64,000 nucleotides of DNA from JAXGXJ01 sp963829545 (GTDB lineage: Bacteria > Actinomycetota > Thermoleophilia > RBG-16-64-13): NCBI GenBank assembly GCA_963829545.1, contig CAWHIX010000013.1:62001-126000 (forward strand), in the 5' to 3' direction. Both the position numbers and the translations under genes were made by a program. Shown piece after piece: positions 35,295-45,689 of this stretch (positions within the stretch are counted from its first letter, which is position 1; every line of letters starts with the position of its first letter). The notes beneath the pieces were generated by a model. That model worked only from the letters and a program-made list of their open reading frames with translations, was not told where the DNA came from and made no database searches.

Positions 35295-35464
35295 AGATAC
35301 CTCCTTTCCTCCTTCAGATCATCAAGCACAATCGTGCCCACATGCGTAAACCATAACATAAGCGGGGGATCCCTCGCGCCTAGCTCTCCTCTTCGCTAGA
35401 ATCCATCATGGCGACATCTGATCTTGATGGTCCGGATCGGCATTTCGAAGGGAGTTGGTTCTCA

Positions 35465-38128
<2,664 letters not shown>

Positions 38129-38148
38129 GGTCGACGCACACAAGGGCA

Positions 38149-38176
38149 GGGCTGCCGGGGCGCGCCCCGGCAGCCC
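38149..38176. terminator. Perfect 28-bp palindrome after ppdK
   Basis: GGGCTGCCGGGGCG followed directly by its complement, able to form a 12-bp stem with a GCGC loop. It has no T tract. It lies between ppdK and dgt and may attenuate read-through. Confidence 0.5.
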
Positions 38177-38202
38177 GGAGCCCCGGCAAGGCCGGTGAGA
38201 GC

Positions 38203-39240
38203 ATGAAGCACGAGAGCCCGGGCAGAGTAGGCCTGTCCGCCGAGATCTTCGAGGCGGGCCTCTCGCGGTGGGCACAACGCTCGTCGGCGTCGCGCGGACG
38301 GGAACACCCCGAGGAGCCCTGCGGATTGCGCACCGCCTACCAGCGCGATCGCGACCGCATCGTGCACAGCAAGTCGTTCCGGCGGCTCAAGCACAAGACT
38401 CAGGTCTTCATCTCGCCGGAAGGCGACCACTATCGCACCCGTCTCACCCACACGCTGGAGGTCTCGGGCATCGCCCGCACCATAGCCCGGGCCTGCCGTC
38501 TGAACGAAGACCTGGTGGAGGCTGTGGCTCTGGGCCACGACCTCGGTCACACTCCCTTCGGCCACGCCGGCGAGACCGTCCTCGACGACATCCTCAAGGC
38601 GGAAGGCGCCGGCGGGTTCGAGCACAACGAGCAGAGCGTGCGCGTGGTCGAGGCGCTGGAGCATGAGGGCCGGGGTCTCAATCTCACCTGGGAGGTCCGC
38701 GACGGCATCCGCTGTCACACCGGTGACCGGCTTCCCGCCACCCTCGAGGGCCGGGTGGTGCGCTTCTCCGACCGCATCGCCTACATCAACCACGACATCG
38801 ACGATGCTCTGCGGGCCGGGCTCATCACCGCCGCCGATCTTCCCCGCGAGCCCCTCGCTCTTCTGGGCCAGACGGGCAGCGATCGCATCGACCGGCTGGT
38901 GCACGACCTCGTCGACAACAGCTTCGAGACCGGGACTATAATGCAGAGCCCCGATGTCGGGGAGGCGATGGAGTGTCTGCGCAGCTTTCTCTTCCAGACG
39001 GTGTACGCCCGATCTCTGCAGCAGGCGGGCGAGCGCCGGGTGAGGACCATGATCACGCAACTCATGGACTATTTCGTGAACAACCCGGAGACGTTGCCTT
39101 CGCCGCCGCCCGTGGACGGCGACGGCGGACGGATGGCGCTGCTGCGGGCGGCGACGGACCACGTGGCCGGCATGACCGACCGCTATGCCCAGCAGGTCTA
39201 TATGGACCTCTTCGTCCCCAAGTGCTGGGCAGGGCAGTGA
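38203..39240 (+). CDS. dgt: dGTP triphosphohydrolase-like HD-domain protein
   Basis: A 345-residue protein of the Dgt/SAMHD1 family hydrolysing dNTPs to nucleoside and triphosphate. It shows R-D-R-D-R-I-V-H-S-K-S-F-R-R-L, H-K-T-Q-V, the HD ligands R-L-T-H-T-L-E-V and G-H-D-L-G-H-T-P-F-G-H-A-G-E, and the later F-S-D-R-I-A-Y-I-N-H-D-I-D-D-A. The usual dgt-dnaG-rpoD order of many Gram-positive genomes follows. dnaG begins 43 bases downstream. Confidence 0.92.
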   Translation: MKHESPGRVGLSAEIFEAGLSRWAQRSSASRGREHPEEPCGLRTAYQRDRDRIVHSKSFRRLKHKTQVFISPEGDHYRTRLTHTLEVSGIARTIARACRLNEDLVEAVALGHDLGHTPFGHAGETVLDDILKAEGAGGFEHNEQSVRVVEALEHEGRGLNLTWEVRDGIRCHTGDRLPATLEGRVVRFSDRIAYINHDIDDALRAGLITAADLPREPLALLGQTGSDRIDRLVHDLVDNSFETGTIMQSPDVGEAMECLRSFLFQTVYARSLQQAGERRVRTMITQLMDYFVNNPETLPSPPPVDGDGGRMALLRAATDHVAGMTDRYAQQVYMDLFVPKCWAGQ

Positions 39241-39283
39241 GCCGGGACCGAGGCGGGGTGGACGTCGAGGATACGCTCGGGCG

Positions 39284-41173
39284 ATGAGCCCGCTCATCAA
39301 AGACTCCAGTCTCGAGGCCGTCCTCGCCGCGGCTAACATCGTCGATGTGGTCTCCGGCTACACCAGCCTGCGCAAGCGGGGCAGCACCTATCTGGGACTC
39401 TGCCCTTTCCATCAGGAAAAGACCCCCTCCTTCACGGTCAGCGCCGAGAAGGGCCTCTACTACTGTTTCGGCTGCGGGGAAGGTGGGGACACCCTGCGTT
39501 TCGTCGAGCGCATGGAGAACCTCTCCTTCAGCGAAGCAGTGGAGCACCTGGGCCAGCGCTACAACATCTCCCTCGAGTTCGAGGAAGGCGGAGGTCCCGA
39601 TGCCGGGCGGAAGGACCGGGAGGCCCGTCTTCTGCAGGTGCTCGAGAAAGCGGCCAGGTTCTACGAGCGCTTCCTTTGGGAAACAGAGAGAGGTAAGCAG
39701 GCGCGCGACTATCTGGCCGCCCGCGGTCTGAGCGAGGAGAGCTGCCGCCTCTTCCGGGTGGGACTCTCACCCGAGGAATGGCAGGGACTCCATCGACGGG
39801 CGAGGAAGGAAGGCTTCACCGACACGGAACTTGACGAGGCCGGACTGCTGGTGCGCCAGGGAGGCAAGGTCTACGACCGCTTCCGCGACCGGCTCATGTT
39901 CCCCCTCATCGATCACAGGGGCAGGGTCCTGGGCTTCGGAGGGCGCACGCTCAAGGATGAGACACCCAAGTACCTCAACTCGCCCGAGGGGCCGCTCTAT
40001 CAGAAGGGGCGTCTGCTGTACGGGCTCTTCCAGGCCCGCCGGGCGATCGCGGACCGGGACGAAGTGGTGGTGGTGGAGGGCTACACCGACGTCATCGGCC
40101 TGGTTCAAGCCGGGGTCACCAATGTGGTAGCCTCGATGGGAACGGCGCTGACCGATGCTCAGATAGGGCTCATGATGCGGTTCACGAGCAATATCACCTT
40201 CATGTTCGACGCTGATAGGGCGGGAATGGAAGCCGTGCTCCGCTCCGGTGAACTGGCGCGCGCCCGCTCCCTTCGACCCACCGTCGCCCTCCTGCCCGCA
40301 GACCGTGACCCGGCCGACGTCGCCATCAAGGGGGGCTGTGAGGCGGTGACGAAGGTGATGGCCGACAGGATGTCGCTTCTCCATTTTGAGTTGGAGCGGA
40401 CCCTGAACCGTCAAGACGTGTCCACCAGCGAAGGCCGCGTCCGTGCCTTCGAGGAAGTGCGGCGGATACTGGCTCGGGCCTCTTCTCCCAAGGAGCGGGA
40501 AGAGGAGATGGCCATGGTGACCGAGAGGCTCCGCCTGTCCGACAAGAACATGACCGTGCTGCTGCGCGAAGGCTCCTCCGCGGGTCCCACTGTCCGCGAA
40601 TCGAAGGCCGGCGCTCCGACGGCACGAGGGACCGATCGCGAGGGCGGCAGAGCACGGGCGCGGGAGCGGACCGGCGGCCAGGCCCTCGCCGAGCGCTTGC
40701 CCGGCAAGGAGGCTGCTGTTGAGCGCGACTTCCTGGTGGCGGCGGTCTGCAACCCTCAGGCGGCGCTTCCCATGTTGGAGGCCCTGACTCCGGAGCACTT
40801 CACGGAGCCCGGGAATCGCGAAGTCTTCACCGGGGTGATCGAGGCTTTCCGGCTCATGGCCGATAGCAGGGTGCAAGGGGATGCGCTGGCTCATCTGACG
40901 GCTCAAGCACGCGGCGACTCCGAAGCCGGTCGCCTGTTCGTGCGCCTGCTCATGGAGCTCGATGAGGGCCGTTATGGCCCGGCCGTGCTGGAGGAACTGT
41001 ATCTGCGCCTGCAAGAACAGAATCTGGTCCGGAGGATCGGCCTCCTGCGGGCGGCGGTCGAGGAGGGGAGTCACACAGAAGCCGACGAGCGTCATCTTTT
41101 CCAGCTGGAGAGGCTGGTGCAGACGGTGCGGGTCAGTCTGACCAACCTCGATCCCGAAGGGGGACGGTCCTAG
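39284..41173 (+). CDS. dnaG: DNA primase
   Basis: A 629-residue primase making RNA primers at the replication fork. The CHC2 zinc finger (about 35-65) has C-P-F-H-Q-E-K-T-P-S-F and Y-C-F-G-C-G-E-G-G-D. The catalytic core includes F-R-D-R-L-M-F-P-L and the Toprim V-V-V-V-E-G-Y-T-D-V. The C-terminal helicase-binding domain is less conserved and preceded by an Arg/Gly-rich linker. One base separates it from rpoD, so the two are co-transcribed. Confidence 0.95.
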   Translation: MSPLIKDSSLEAVLAAANIVDVVSGYTSLRKRGSTYLGLCPFHQEKTPSFTVSAEKGLYYCFGCGEGGDTLRFVERMENLSFSEAVEHLGQRYNISLEFEEGGGPDAGRKDREARLLQVLEKAARFYERFLWETERGKQARDYLAARGLSEESCRLFRVGLSPEEWQGLHRRARKEGFTDTELDEAGLLVRQGGKVYDRFRDRLMFPLIDHRGRVLGFGGRTLKDETPKYLNSPEGPLYQKGRLLYGLFQARRAIADRDEVVVVEGYTDVIGLVQAGVTNVVASMGTALTDAQIGLMMRFTSNITFMFDADRAGMEAVLRSGELARARSLRPTVALLPADRDPADVAIKGGCEAVTKVMADRMSLLHFELERTLNRQDVSTSEGRVRAFEEVRRILARASSPKEREEEMAMVTERLRLSDKNMTVLLREGSSAGPTVRESKAGAPTARGTDREGGRARARERTGGQALAERLPGKEAAVERDFLVAAVCNPQAALPMLEALTPEHFTEPGNREVFTGVIEAFRLMADSRVQGDALAHLTAQARGDSEAGRLFVRLLMELDEGRYGPAVLEELYLRLQEQNLVRRIGLLRAAVEEGSHTEADERHLFQLERLVQTVRVSLTNLDPEGGRS

Positions 41174-41174
41174 C

Positions 41175-42257
41175 ATGGCCGACGACGCCGAACTCACCCG
41201 AGAGGTCTTCCAGGAGGTGCTGGAACTGGGCAAGAGCCGGGGCTCGCTCACGCTCGACGAGGTCGGGAGCCTGGTCCAGGACGCCGACCTATCGCCGGAA
41301 GAGCTGGAGGGCTTGTACAGCTCCCTGCTGGAAATGGGTGTGGAGGTCACCGACGAGCAGGCGGAAGACCTGGGCGACCTCACCGAGGAAGAGGCCTTCC
41401 TGGGCCACCTGGACGTCACTATCGACCACAGCGTGGACGATCCGGTACGCATCTACCTGCGCGAGATCGGCAAGGTCCCGCTCCTCACCATGCAACAGGA
41501 AGTCGAGCTGGCCAAGCTGATCGAGAAGAAGGACATCGAGGCCAAACGCAGGCTCACCGAGGCCAACCTCCGCCTGGTGGTCTCCATCGCCAAGCGCTAC
41601 ATGGGTAGGGGCCTGCTCTTCCTCGACCTCATCCAAGAGGGCAACCTGGGCCTCATCCGCGCGGTGGAGAAGTTCGACTATCGCCGGGGATACAAGTTCT
41701 CCACCTACGCCACCTGGTGGATCCGGCAGGCCGTCACGCGCGCGATCGCCGACCAGGCGCGCACCATCCGGGTGCCGGTGCACGCCGTCGAGACCATGAA
41801 CAAGCTCAACCGCGTGCAGCGGGAACTGCTGCAGAAGAACGGGCGCGAGCCCACCACCGCGGAACTGGCCGCCGAACTGGGTCTGAGCACCTCCAAAGTG
41901 GTGGAGATCCAGAAGGCCGCCCAGGATCCGGTCTCCCTCGAGTCGCCGGTGGGGGACGAGGATGACTCCGAACTCGGCGACTTCATCGAGGACCACGACG
42001 CCGACGAGCCGCTGGACGAGGTCTTCCGCCAGATACGGCGCGAGGAGCTGTTCCGGGTGCTCGACAGTCTGCCGGCGAGGGAGCGGAAGGTCTTGGAACT
42101 CCGTTTTGGTCTCAAGGGAGAACGTCCGCGCACCCTGGAAGAGGTGGGCGATCGTTTCGGTGTCACCCGGGAACGGATCAGGCAGGTGGAGGCGAAGACA
42201 CTCAACCGGCTCAAGAACTATCGCGACGCGCAGGCGCTCCGGGATATCGATAGTTAG
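41175..42257 (+). CDS. rpoD: Primary sigma factor RpoD/SigA
   Basis: A 360-residue sigma70. A short region 1.1-like domain is at about 5-60, and region 1.2 begins D-P-V-R-I-Y-L-R-E-I-G. Region 2 has K-F-S-T-Y-A-T-W-W-I-R-Q-A, region 3 is V-Q-R-E-L-L-Q-K-N-G-R-E-P, and region 4.2 is T-L-E-E-V-G-D-R-F-G-V-T-R-E-R-I-R-Q. Its place after dnaG is the classical macromolecular-synthesis position, so this is the better candidate for the housekeeping factor. A second, very similar factor lies at 48028. Confidence 0.93.
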   Translation: MADDAELTREVFQEVLELGKSRGSLTLDEVGSLVQDADLSPEELEGLYSSLLEMGVEVTDEQAEDLGDLTEEEAFLGHLDVTIDHSVDDPVRIYLREIGKVPLLTMQQEVELAKLIEKKDIEAKRRLTEANLRLVVSIAKRYMGRGLLFLDLIQEGNLGLIRAVEKFDYRRGYKFSTYATWWIRQAVTRAIADQARTIRVPVHAVETMNKLNRVQRELLQKNGREPTTAELAAELGLSTSKVVEIQKAAQDPVSLESPVGDEDDSELGDFIEDHDADEPLDEVFRQIRREELFRVLDSLPARERKVLELRFGLKGERPRTLEEVGDRFGVTRERIRQVEAKTLNRLKNYRDAQALRDIDS

Positions 42258-42286
42258 CCGGAGGGCGTATATCTTGCGTCCAGGGC

Positions 42287-42315
42287 TTGACCCCGGGGTT
42301 AGCGAGCGCTACTGT
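42287..42315 (+). promoter_or_regulatory. Candidate promoter of the cold-shock gene
   Basis: TTGACC (42287-42292), 17-bp spacer, TACTGT (42310-42315). It would give a leader of about 85 bases before the cold-shock start, in line with the long structured leaders of csp mRNAs. Confidence 0.5.
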
Positions 42316-42405
42316 GAATCAGCGTGTCCCTTTCCAGGGGCCGCGAGCGTGAGATTGGGGCGGATCCGGTCGCCGGGTCGCTCCGAAACAATGGAGGTTG
42401 TAGGG

Positions 42406-42606
42406 TTGGCAGAGGGGACCGTCAAGTGGTTTAGTCCCGAAAAAGGCTACGGCTTCATCGAGCAGCCGGAGGGCGAAGATCTCTTCGTACACTTCAGTGA
42501 GATCCAGACAGAGGGGTTCCGTACCCTGGCTGAGGGACAGGCTGTAAGGTTCGATGTGGTCCAGGGTCCCAAGGGCCTGCAGGCGGCGAACGTATCGGCC
42601 GCGTAG
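42406..42606 (+). CDS. csp: Cold-shock domain protein
   Basis: A 66-residue OB-fold RNA chaperone with RNP1 K-G-Y-G-F-I and RNP2 L-F-V-H-F. I choose TTG at 42406, giving the standard A-E-G-T-V-K-W-F start with GGAGG eight bases upstream; an in-frame ATG at 42391 would overlap that ribosome site. It melts mRNA structure and acts as transcription antiterminator in known relatives. A strong terminator follows. Confidence 0.93.
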   Translation: MAEGTVKWFSPEKGYGFIEQPEGEDLFVHFSEIQTEGFRTLAEGQAVRFDVVQGPKGLQAANVSAA

Positions 42607-42641
42607 TCCAAGCGAAGAGGTACCCTCTTCACATGACACAG

Positions 42642-42668
42642 AAGCCCCGCCTCGGCGGGGCTTTTTTT
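42642..42668 (+). terminator. Rho-independent terminator of csp
   Basis: AAGCCCCGC, CTCG tetraloop, GCGGGGCTT, then a run of seven T. Canonical. Confidence 0.95.
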
Positions 42669-42683
42669 GTGCCCCGCGATGCC

Positions 42684-42745
42684 CTGCGATAGGGCTCCCT
42701 CGGAAGACTCGTGACTTCGCAGCTGAGGAGGGAGCCCTATCGCGG
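42684..42745 (+). repeat. Type I stem-loop repeat, short copy
   Basis: Arms 42684-42701 and 42728-42745 pair over 18 positions (GCGATAGGGCTCCCTC core) with one U-G wobble valid on the plus strand. The 26-base loop starts GGAAGACTCG and ends CGCAGCTGAG, matching both ends of the longer type I loops while lacking their central hairpin. It lies between convergent csp and SDR genes, after the csp terminator. Confidence 0.65.
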
Positions 42746-42754
42746 CTCGGCTCC

Positions 42755-43504
42755 CTAGCCGCGGCCGACGAGCGGCATGTTGGTGGCCATCAACGTCATG
42801 AACTGGACGTTGGCGTCGAGGGGAAGGCCCGCCATATAGAGGACGGCGTCGCTCACGTGGCGCAGGTCGATCCGCGGCTCGGCCTTGACCGAACCATCAG
42901 CCTGCAGGGTGCCTTTCCCGAAGGCATCGGTGAGCTGGGTGGCGGCGTTGCCGATGTCGATCTGCCCGCAGGCGATGCCGAAGGCGCGCCCCTCGAGGGA
43001 GATCGTCTTGGTGAGACCCGTTATCGCCGTCTTGCTTGCGGTGTAGGCGACTCCGTGGGGGCGAGGCACCTGGGCGGATACCGAGGCGTTGTTGATGATG
43101 CGCCCGCCCTGCGGTTGCTGCTCTCTCATGACACGGAAAGCCTCGCGGGCGCACAGGAAGGCGCCGGTGAGATTGGTGTCGACGACCAGCCGCCACTGAT
43201 CGAGGGTGAGTTCGGCGACTGGAGCAGAGGTGCCGAACGTCCCGGCGTTGTTGAAGAGAAGGTCGACGCGGCCGAACTCTTCGCGAGTGCGCTGGAAGAG
43301 ATGCTGCACCAAATCCTCGCGGGTGACGTCTGTCGGTACCACCAGGCCCTGGGTTTTATGGCCCTCCAGGGTGGCGTGAAGCAACTCCTCCCGGCGTCCC
43401 GCCAAGACCACCCGGTAGCCGGCCTCAAAAAGGGCGACAGAAACAGCGCGTCCGATACCCGAGCCCGCCCCGGTGACGACCGCGACACGACCCTCTCCAT
43501 TCAT
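42755..43504 (-). CDS. Short-chain dehydrogenase/reductase
   Basis: A 249-residue classical SDR. The cofactor motif is T-G-A-G-S-G-I-G (about 12-19), followed by N-N-A-G and the catalytic Asn/Ser/Tyr/Lys: N-A-S-V-S-A and Y-T-A-S-K. A basic R-R after the second strand (A-G-R-R-E) points to NADP(H). The substrate is unknown. The ATG at 43504 is preceded by GGTGAGTG; an in-frame GTG is one codon earlier. It is isolated, with type I repeats on both sides. Confidence 0.88.
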   Translation of the reverse strand: MNGEGRVAVVTGAGSGIGRAVSVALFEAGYRVVLAGRREELLHATLEGHKTQGLVVPTDVTREDLVQHLFQRTREEFGRVDLLFNNAGTFGTSAPVAELTLDQWRLVVDTNLTGAFLCAREAFRVMREQQPQGGRIINNASVSAQVPRPHGVAYTASKTAITGLTKTISLEGRAFGIACGQIDIGNAATQLTDAFGKGTLQADGSVKAEPRIDLRHVSDAVLYMAGLPLDANVQFMTLMATNMPLVGRG

Positions 43505-43624
43505 CACTCACCACCATGATCGTTGCCCTTGCACTCACCGCCGCCTCGCCTAGTCGAGCAATAGGCGGCCCACCAAGGGTAGCAGGGTAGTCCACGACGG
43601 GGCTCTCCCACCCACAGCTAGTCC

Positions 43625-43741
43625 GGGAAACGGGTGTGTGCCTGGGGGAAGAGTCGCGCAGGCTTTTGCGCGCAGCTGGAACAGGTATAGACGCGCTTCC
43701 CCTCGCGCGGGCAGCTGGAACAGGTATGCACCCGTCTTCCC
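43625..43741 (+). repeat. Type I stem-loop repeat, copy C with duplicated 3' half
   Basis: Arm 43625-43644 pairs with 43721-43741 (one bulge, three G-U wobbles valid on the plus strand). The loop contains the conserved core GGAAGAGTCGCGCAGG, CTTTTGCGCGCAGC, TGGAA. The segment GCAGCTGGAACAGGTAT occurs twice (43673 and 43711), so the right half has been duplicated, and the outer copy gives the better stem. It lies between SDR and gatC. Confidence 0.8.
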
Positions 43742-43783
43742 CTACGCGCTCAAGTGTTGGCCGCCGGCGCCGATATAGAGGAT

Positions 43784-43847
43784 GAGAGTTTCCCATTCAA
43801 AACTCTCCTTTCTCCTCTCGGGCGCCTGGCCAGGCGCCCCTTTTTTT
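43784..43847 (+). terminator. Hairpin plus rho-independent terminator upstream of gatC
   Basis: GAGAGTTT/AAACTCTC (43784-43791, 43800-43807) is followed by the perfect palindrome GGGCGCCTGG-CCAGGCGCCC (43820-43839) and a run of seven T. No plus-strand gene ends here, so it must terminate a non-coding transcript, possibly one carrying repeat copy C. Confidence 0.8.
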
Positions 43848-43851
43848 CGGC

Positions 43852-43857
43852 TATAAT
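43852..43857 (+). promoter_or_regulatory. -10 element of the gatCAB operon
   Basis: Consensus TATAAT just after the terminator T tract; no clear -35. The leader would be about 72 bases. Confidence 0.5.
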
Positions 43858-43935
43858 CCCTCGGGTTCGCGCCGTCGCCCCGATCACCGGGGCCTGCGCG
43901 CCTCGCCGCACCTGACTTCCAAGGAGAGCTGCCTC

Positions 43936-44217
43936 ATGATTTCCAGGCAAGAGGTCGAGCACGTCGCGCGGCTCGCGCGTCTGCACTTCGAGGAGGAGGA
44001 GCTCGCCCGGCTGCAACCCGAGCTCTCCCGGATCATCGACTACGTGCAGCAGCTTGCCGAGTTGGACCTCTCCGGCCTCGAGCCCACCTCCCATGCCGTC
44101 GCCCTCAAGAACGTATTGCGTCCCGACGTGCCCGAGCGCGGCCTTGAGCGGGAAGATGCTCTGGCCAACGGGCCCGATGTGGAGAGGGGGCAGTTCGTCG
44201 TGCCCCGGATAGGATAG
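43936..44217 (+). CDS. gatC: Asp-tRNA(Asn)/Glu-tRNA(Gln) amidotransferase subunit C
   Basis: A 93-residue linker subunit that clamps GatA and GatB. The pattern is H-V-A-R-L-A-R-L, an acidic helix, then L-S-R-I-I-D-Y-V-Q-Q-L and a C-terminal F-V-V-P-R. AAGGAGAG precedes the ATG. It starts the gatCAB operon. Confidence 0.93.
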   Translation: MISRQEVEHVARLARLHFEEEELARLQPELSRIIDYVQQLAELDLSGLEPTSHAVALKNVLRPDVPERGLEREDALANGPDVERGQFVVPRIG

Positions 44218-44222
44218 GCGCC

Positions 44223-45689
44223 ATGGCCATCGACGTAGCCGGGCTGACGGCCCACCGCTGCCGGGAACTGCTCTCCGAGGGAGAGATCTCCGCCACGGAG
44301 CTCACGCAGGCCTACCTGGACCGCATAGCCGCCGTGGATGGGGCCGTGCAGTCGTACCTCCTGGTAGACGAGGAGGGAGCCCTGGCCGCGGCCGCGGCGG
44401 TAGATGCCAAGCCCCGCGAAGATCGGGGGGCTTGGGAAGGGGTGCCCATCGGGCTGAAGGACATCTTCTGCGTGCGCGGGATGGAGACCACCTGCGCCTC
44501 CCGCATCCTGAAGGGTTACATCCCGCCCTACGACGCCACCATTATCGCCAAGCTCCGGGAGGCCGGCCTTATCTTCCTGGGCAAGCTGAACATGGACGAG
44601 TTCGCCATGGGAAGCTCCACGGAGAACTCGGCCTTTCAGACCACACGCAACCCCTGGGACCTCGACCGGGTGCCGGGCGGCTCCAGTGGCGGCTCCGCCG
44701 CCTGCGTCGCCGCCTCCGAAGCGCCCTGGGCGCTGGGCACCGACACGGGTGGCTCTATCCGTCAGCCGGCATCTCTGTGCGGCGTGGTGGGGCTGAAACC
44801 CACCTACGGCGCGGTGAGCCGCTACGGCCTCATCGCCTTCGCCAGCTCCCTGGACCAGATCGGGCCGCTCACGCGCGACACCAAGGACGCCGCCGCTCTG
44901 CTCGACATCATCGCCGGACGCGACCGCCGGGATTCCACCAGCACGGGTCTGCGCGAGCCGGTCGGCATACCCTCGCGTACCGACCTGGAGGGTCTGCGCT
45001 TCGGGGTCATCCGTGAGTTCGTCGGTGATGCCTGCGAGCCGGGTGTGCGCGACGTCTTCGACGCCGCCGTCGACGTCATCGGCAACCTGGGTGGAGTGTG
45101 CGAGGAAGTGAGCCTGCCCAGCGTGGAGCGGGGCATCGCCGCCTACTACCTCATCGCGCCTTCCGAGGCCAGCTCCAACCTGGCCCGCTTCGACGGGGTG
45201 CGCTACGGCCATCGCAGCACCCACAGCCCCGACCTCTCCGAGATGTATACGCACACGCGCAGCGAGGGTTTCGGCACCGAGGTGAAGCGGCGCATCATGA
45301 TCGGCACCTACGCGCTCTCCGCGGGCTACTACGACGCCTACTACGCTCAGGCGCAACGTACGCGGACGCTCATAATCAAGGACTTCGAGCAGGCCTTCGC
45401 CCGCTTCGACTTCCTGCTTTCGCCCACCTCGCCCTCAGTGGCCTTCCGCATCGGGGAGAGGACCGCCGACCCCTTGGCCATGTACCTGTCCGACCTTTGC
45501 ACCATCCCGGTCAACCTGGCCGCCCTGCCGGGCATCAGCCTCCCGGCCGGCTTCTCCTCCGGTCTTCCCGTGGGCCTGCAGATAATCGGCCCCCACTTTT
45601 CGGAGCGGGGGATGCTGGAGGCCGCCCACGCCGTGGAACAGAGGCTGGCTCTCGACCTGATACCGCCTCTCGCGGAGGTGGCCTCATGA
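44223..45689 (+). CDS. gatA: Amidotransferase subunit A (amidase)
   Basis: A 488-residue amidase-signature enzyme releasing ammonia from glutamine. The catalytic Ser-cisSer-Lys set is seen as G-L-K-D-I-F (Lys), G-G-S-S-G-G-S-A-A and T-D-T-G-G-S-I-R. It works with GatB to amidate misacylated Asp-tRNA(Asn) and Glu-tRNA(Gln), which suggests that AsnRS and/or GlnRS are missing. Its stop overlaps the gatB ATG (ATGA). Confidence 0.95.
   Translation: MAIDVAGLTAHRCRELLSEGEISATELTQAYLDRIAAVDGAVQSYLLVDEEGALAAAAAVDAKPREDRGAWEGVPIGLKDIFCVRGMETTCASRILKGYIPPYDATIIAKLREAGLIFLGKLNMDEFAMGSSTENSAFQTTRNPWDLDRVPGGSSGGSAACVAASEAPWALGTDTGGSIRQPASLCGVVGLKPTYGAVSRYGLIAFASSLDQIGPLTRDTKDAAALLDIIAGRDRRDSTSTGLREPVGIPSRTDLEGLRFGVIREFVGDACEPGVRDVFDAAVDVIGNLGGVCEEVSLPSVERGIAAYYLIAPSEASSNLARFDGVRYGHRSTHSPDLSEMYTHTRSEGFGTEVKRRIMIGTYALSAGYYDAYYAQAQRTRTLIIKDFEQAFARFDFLLSPTSPSVAFRIGERTADPLAMYLSDLCTIPVNLAALPGISLPAGFSSGLPVGLQIIGPHFSERGMLEAAHAVEQRLALDLIPPLAEVAS

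Noticed and set aside
38149..38176. Strong terminator separating ppdK from dgt
   Set aside because: The palindrome is perfect but lacks a T tract, so I list it only as a weak terminator or attenuator.
43425..43796. Minus-strand frame of 123 codons with AAAGGAGAG at good distance from its ATG, upstream of the SDR gene
   Set aside because: It runs straight through the type I repeat and into the SDR start region in another frame, and its protein is Arg/Pro-rich without pattern. The ribosome-site-like purines may be chance.
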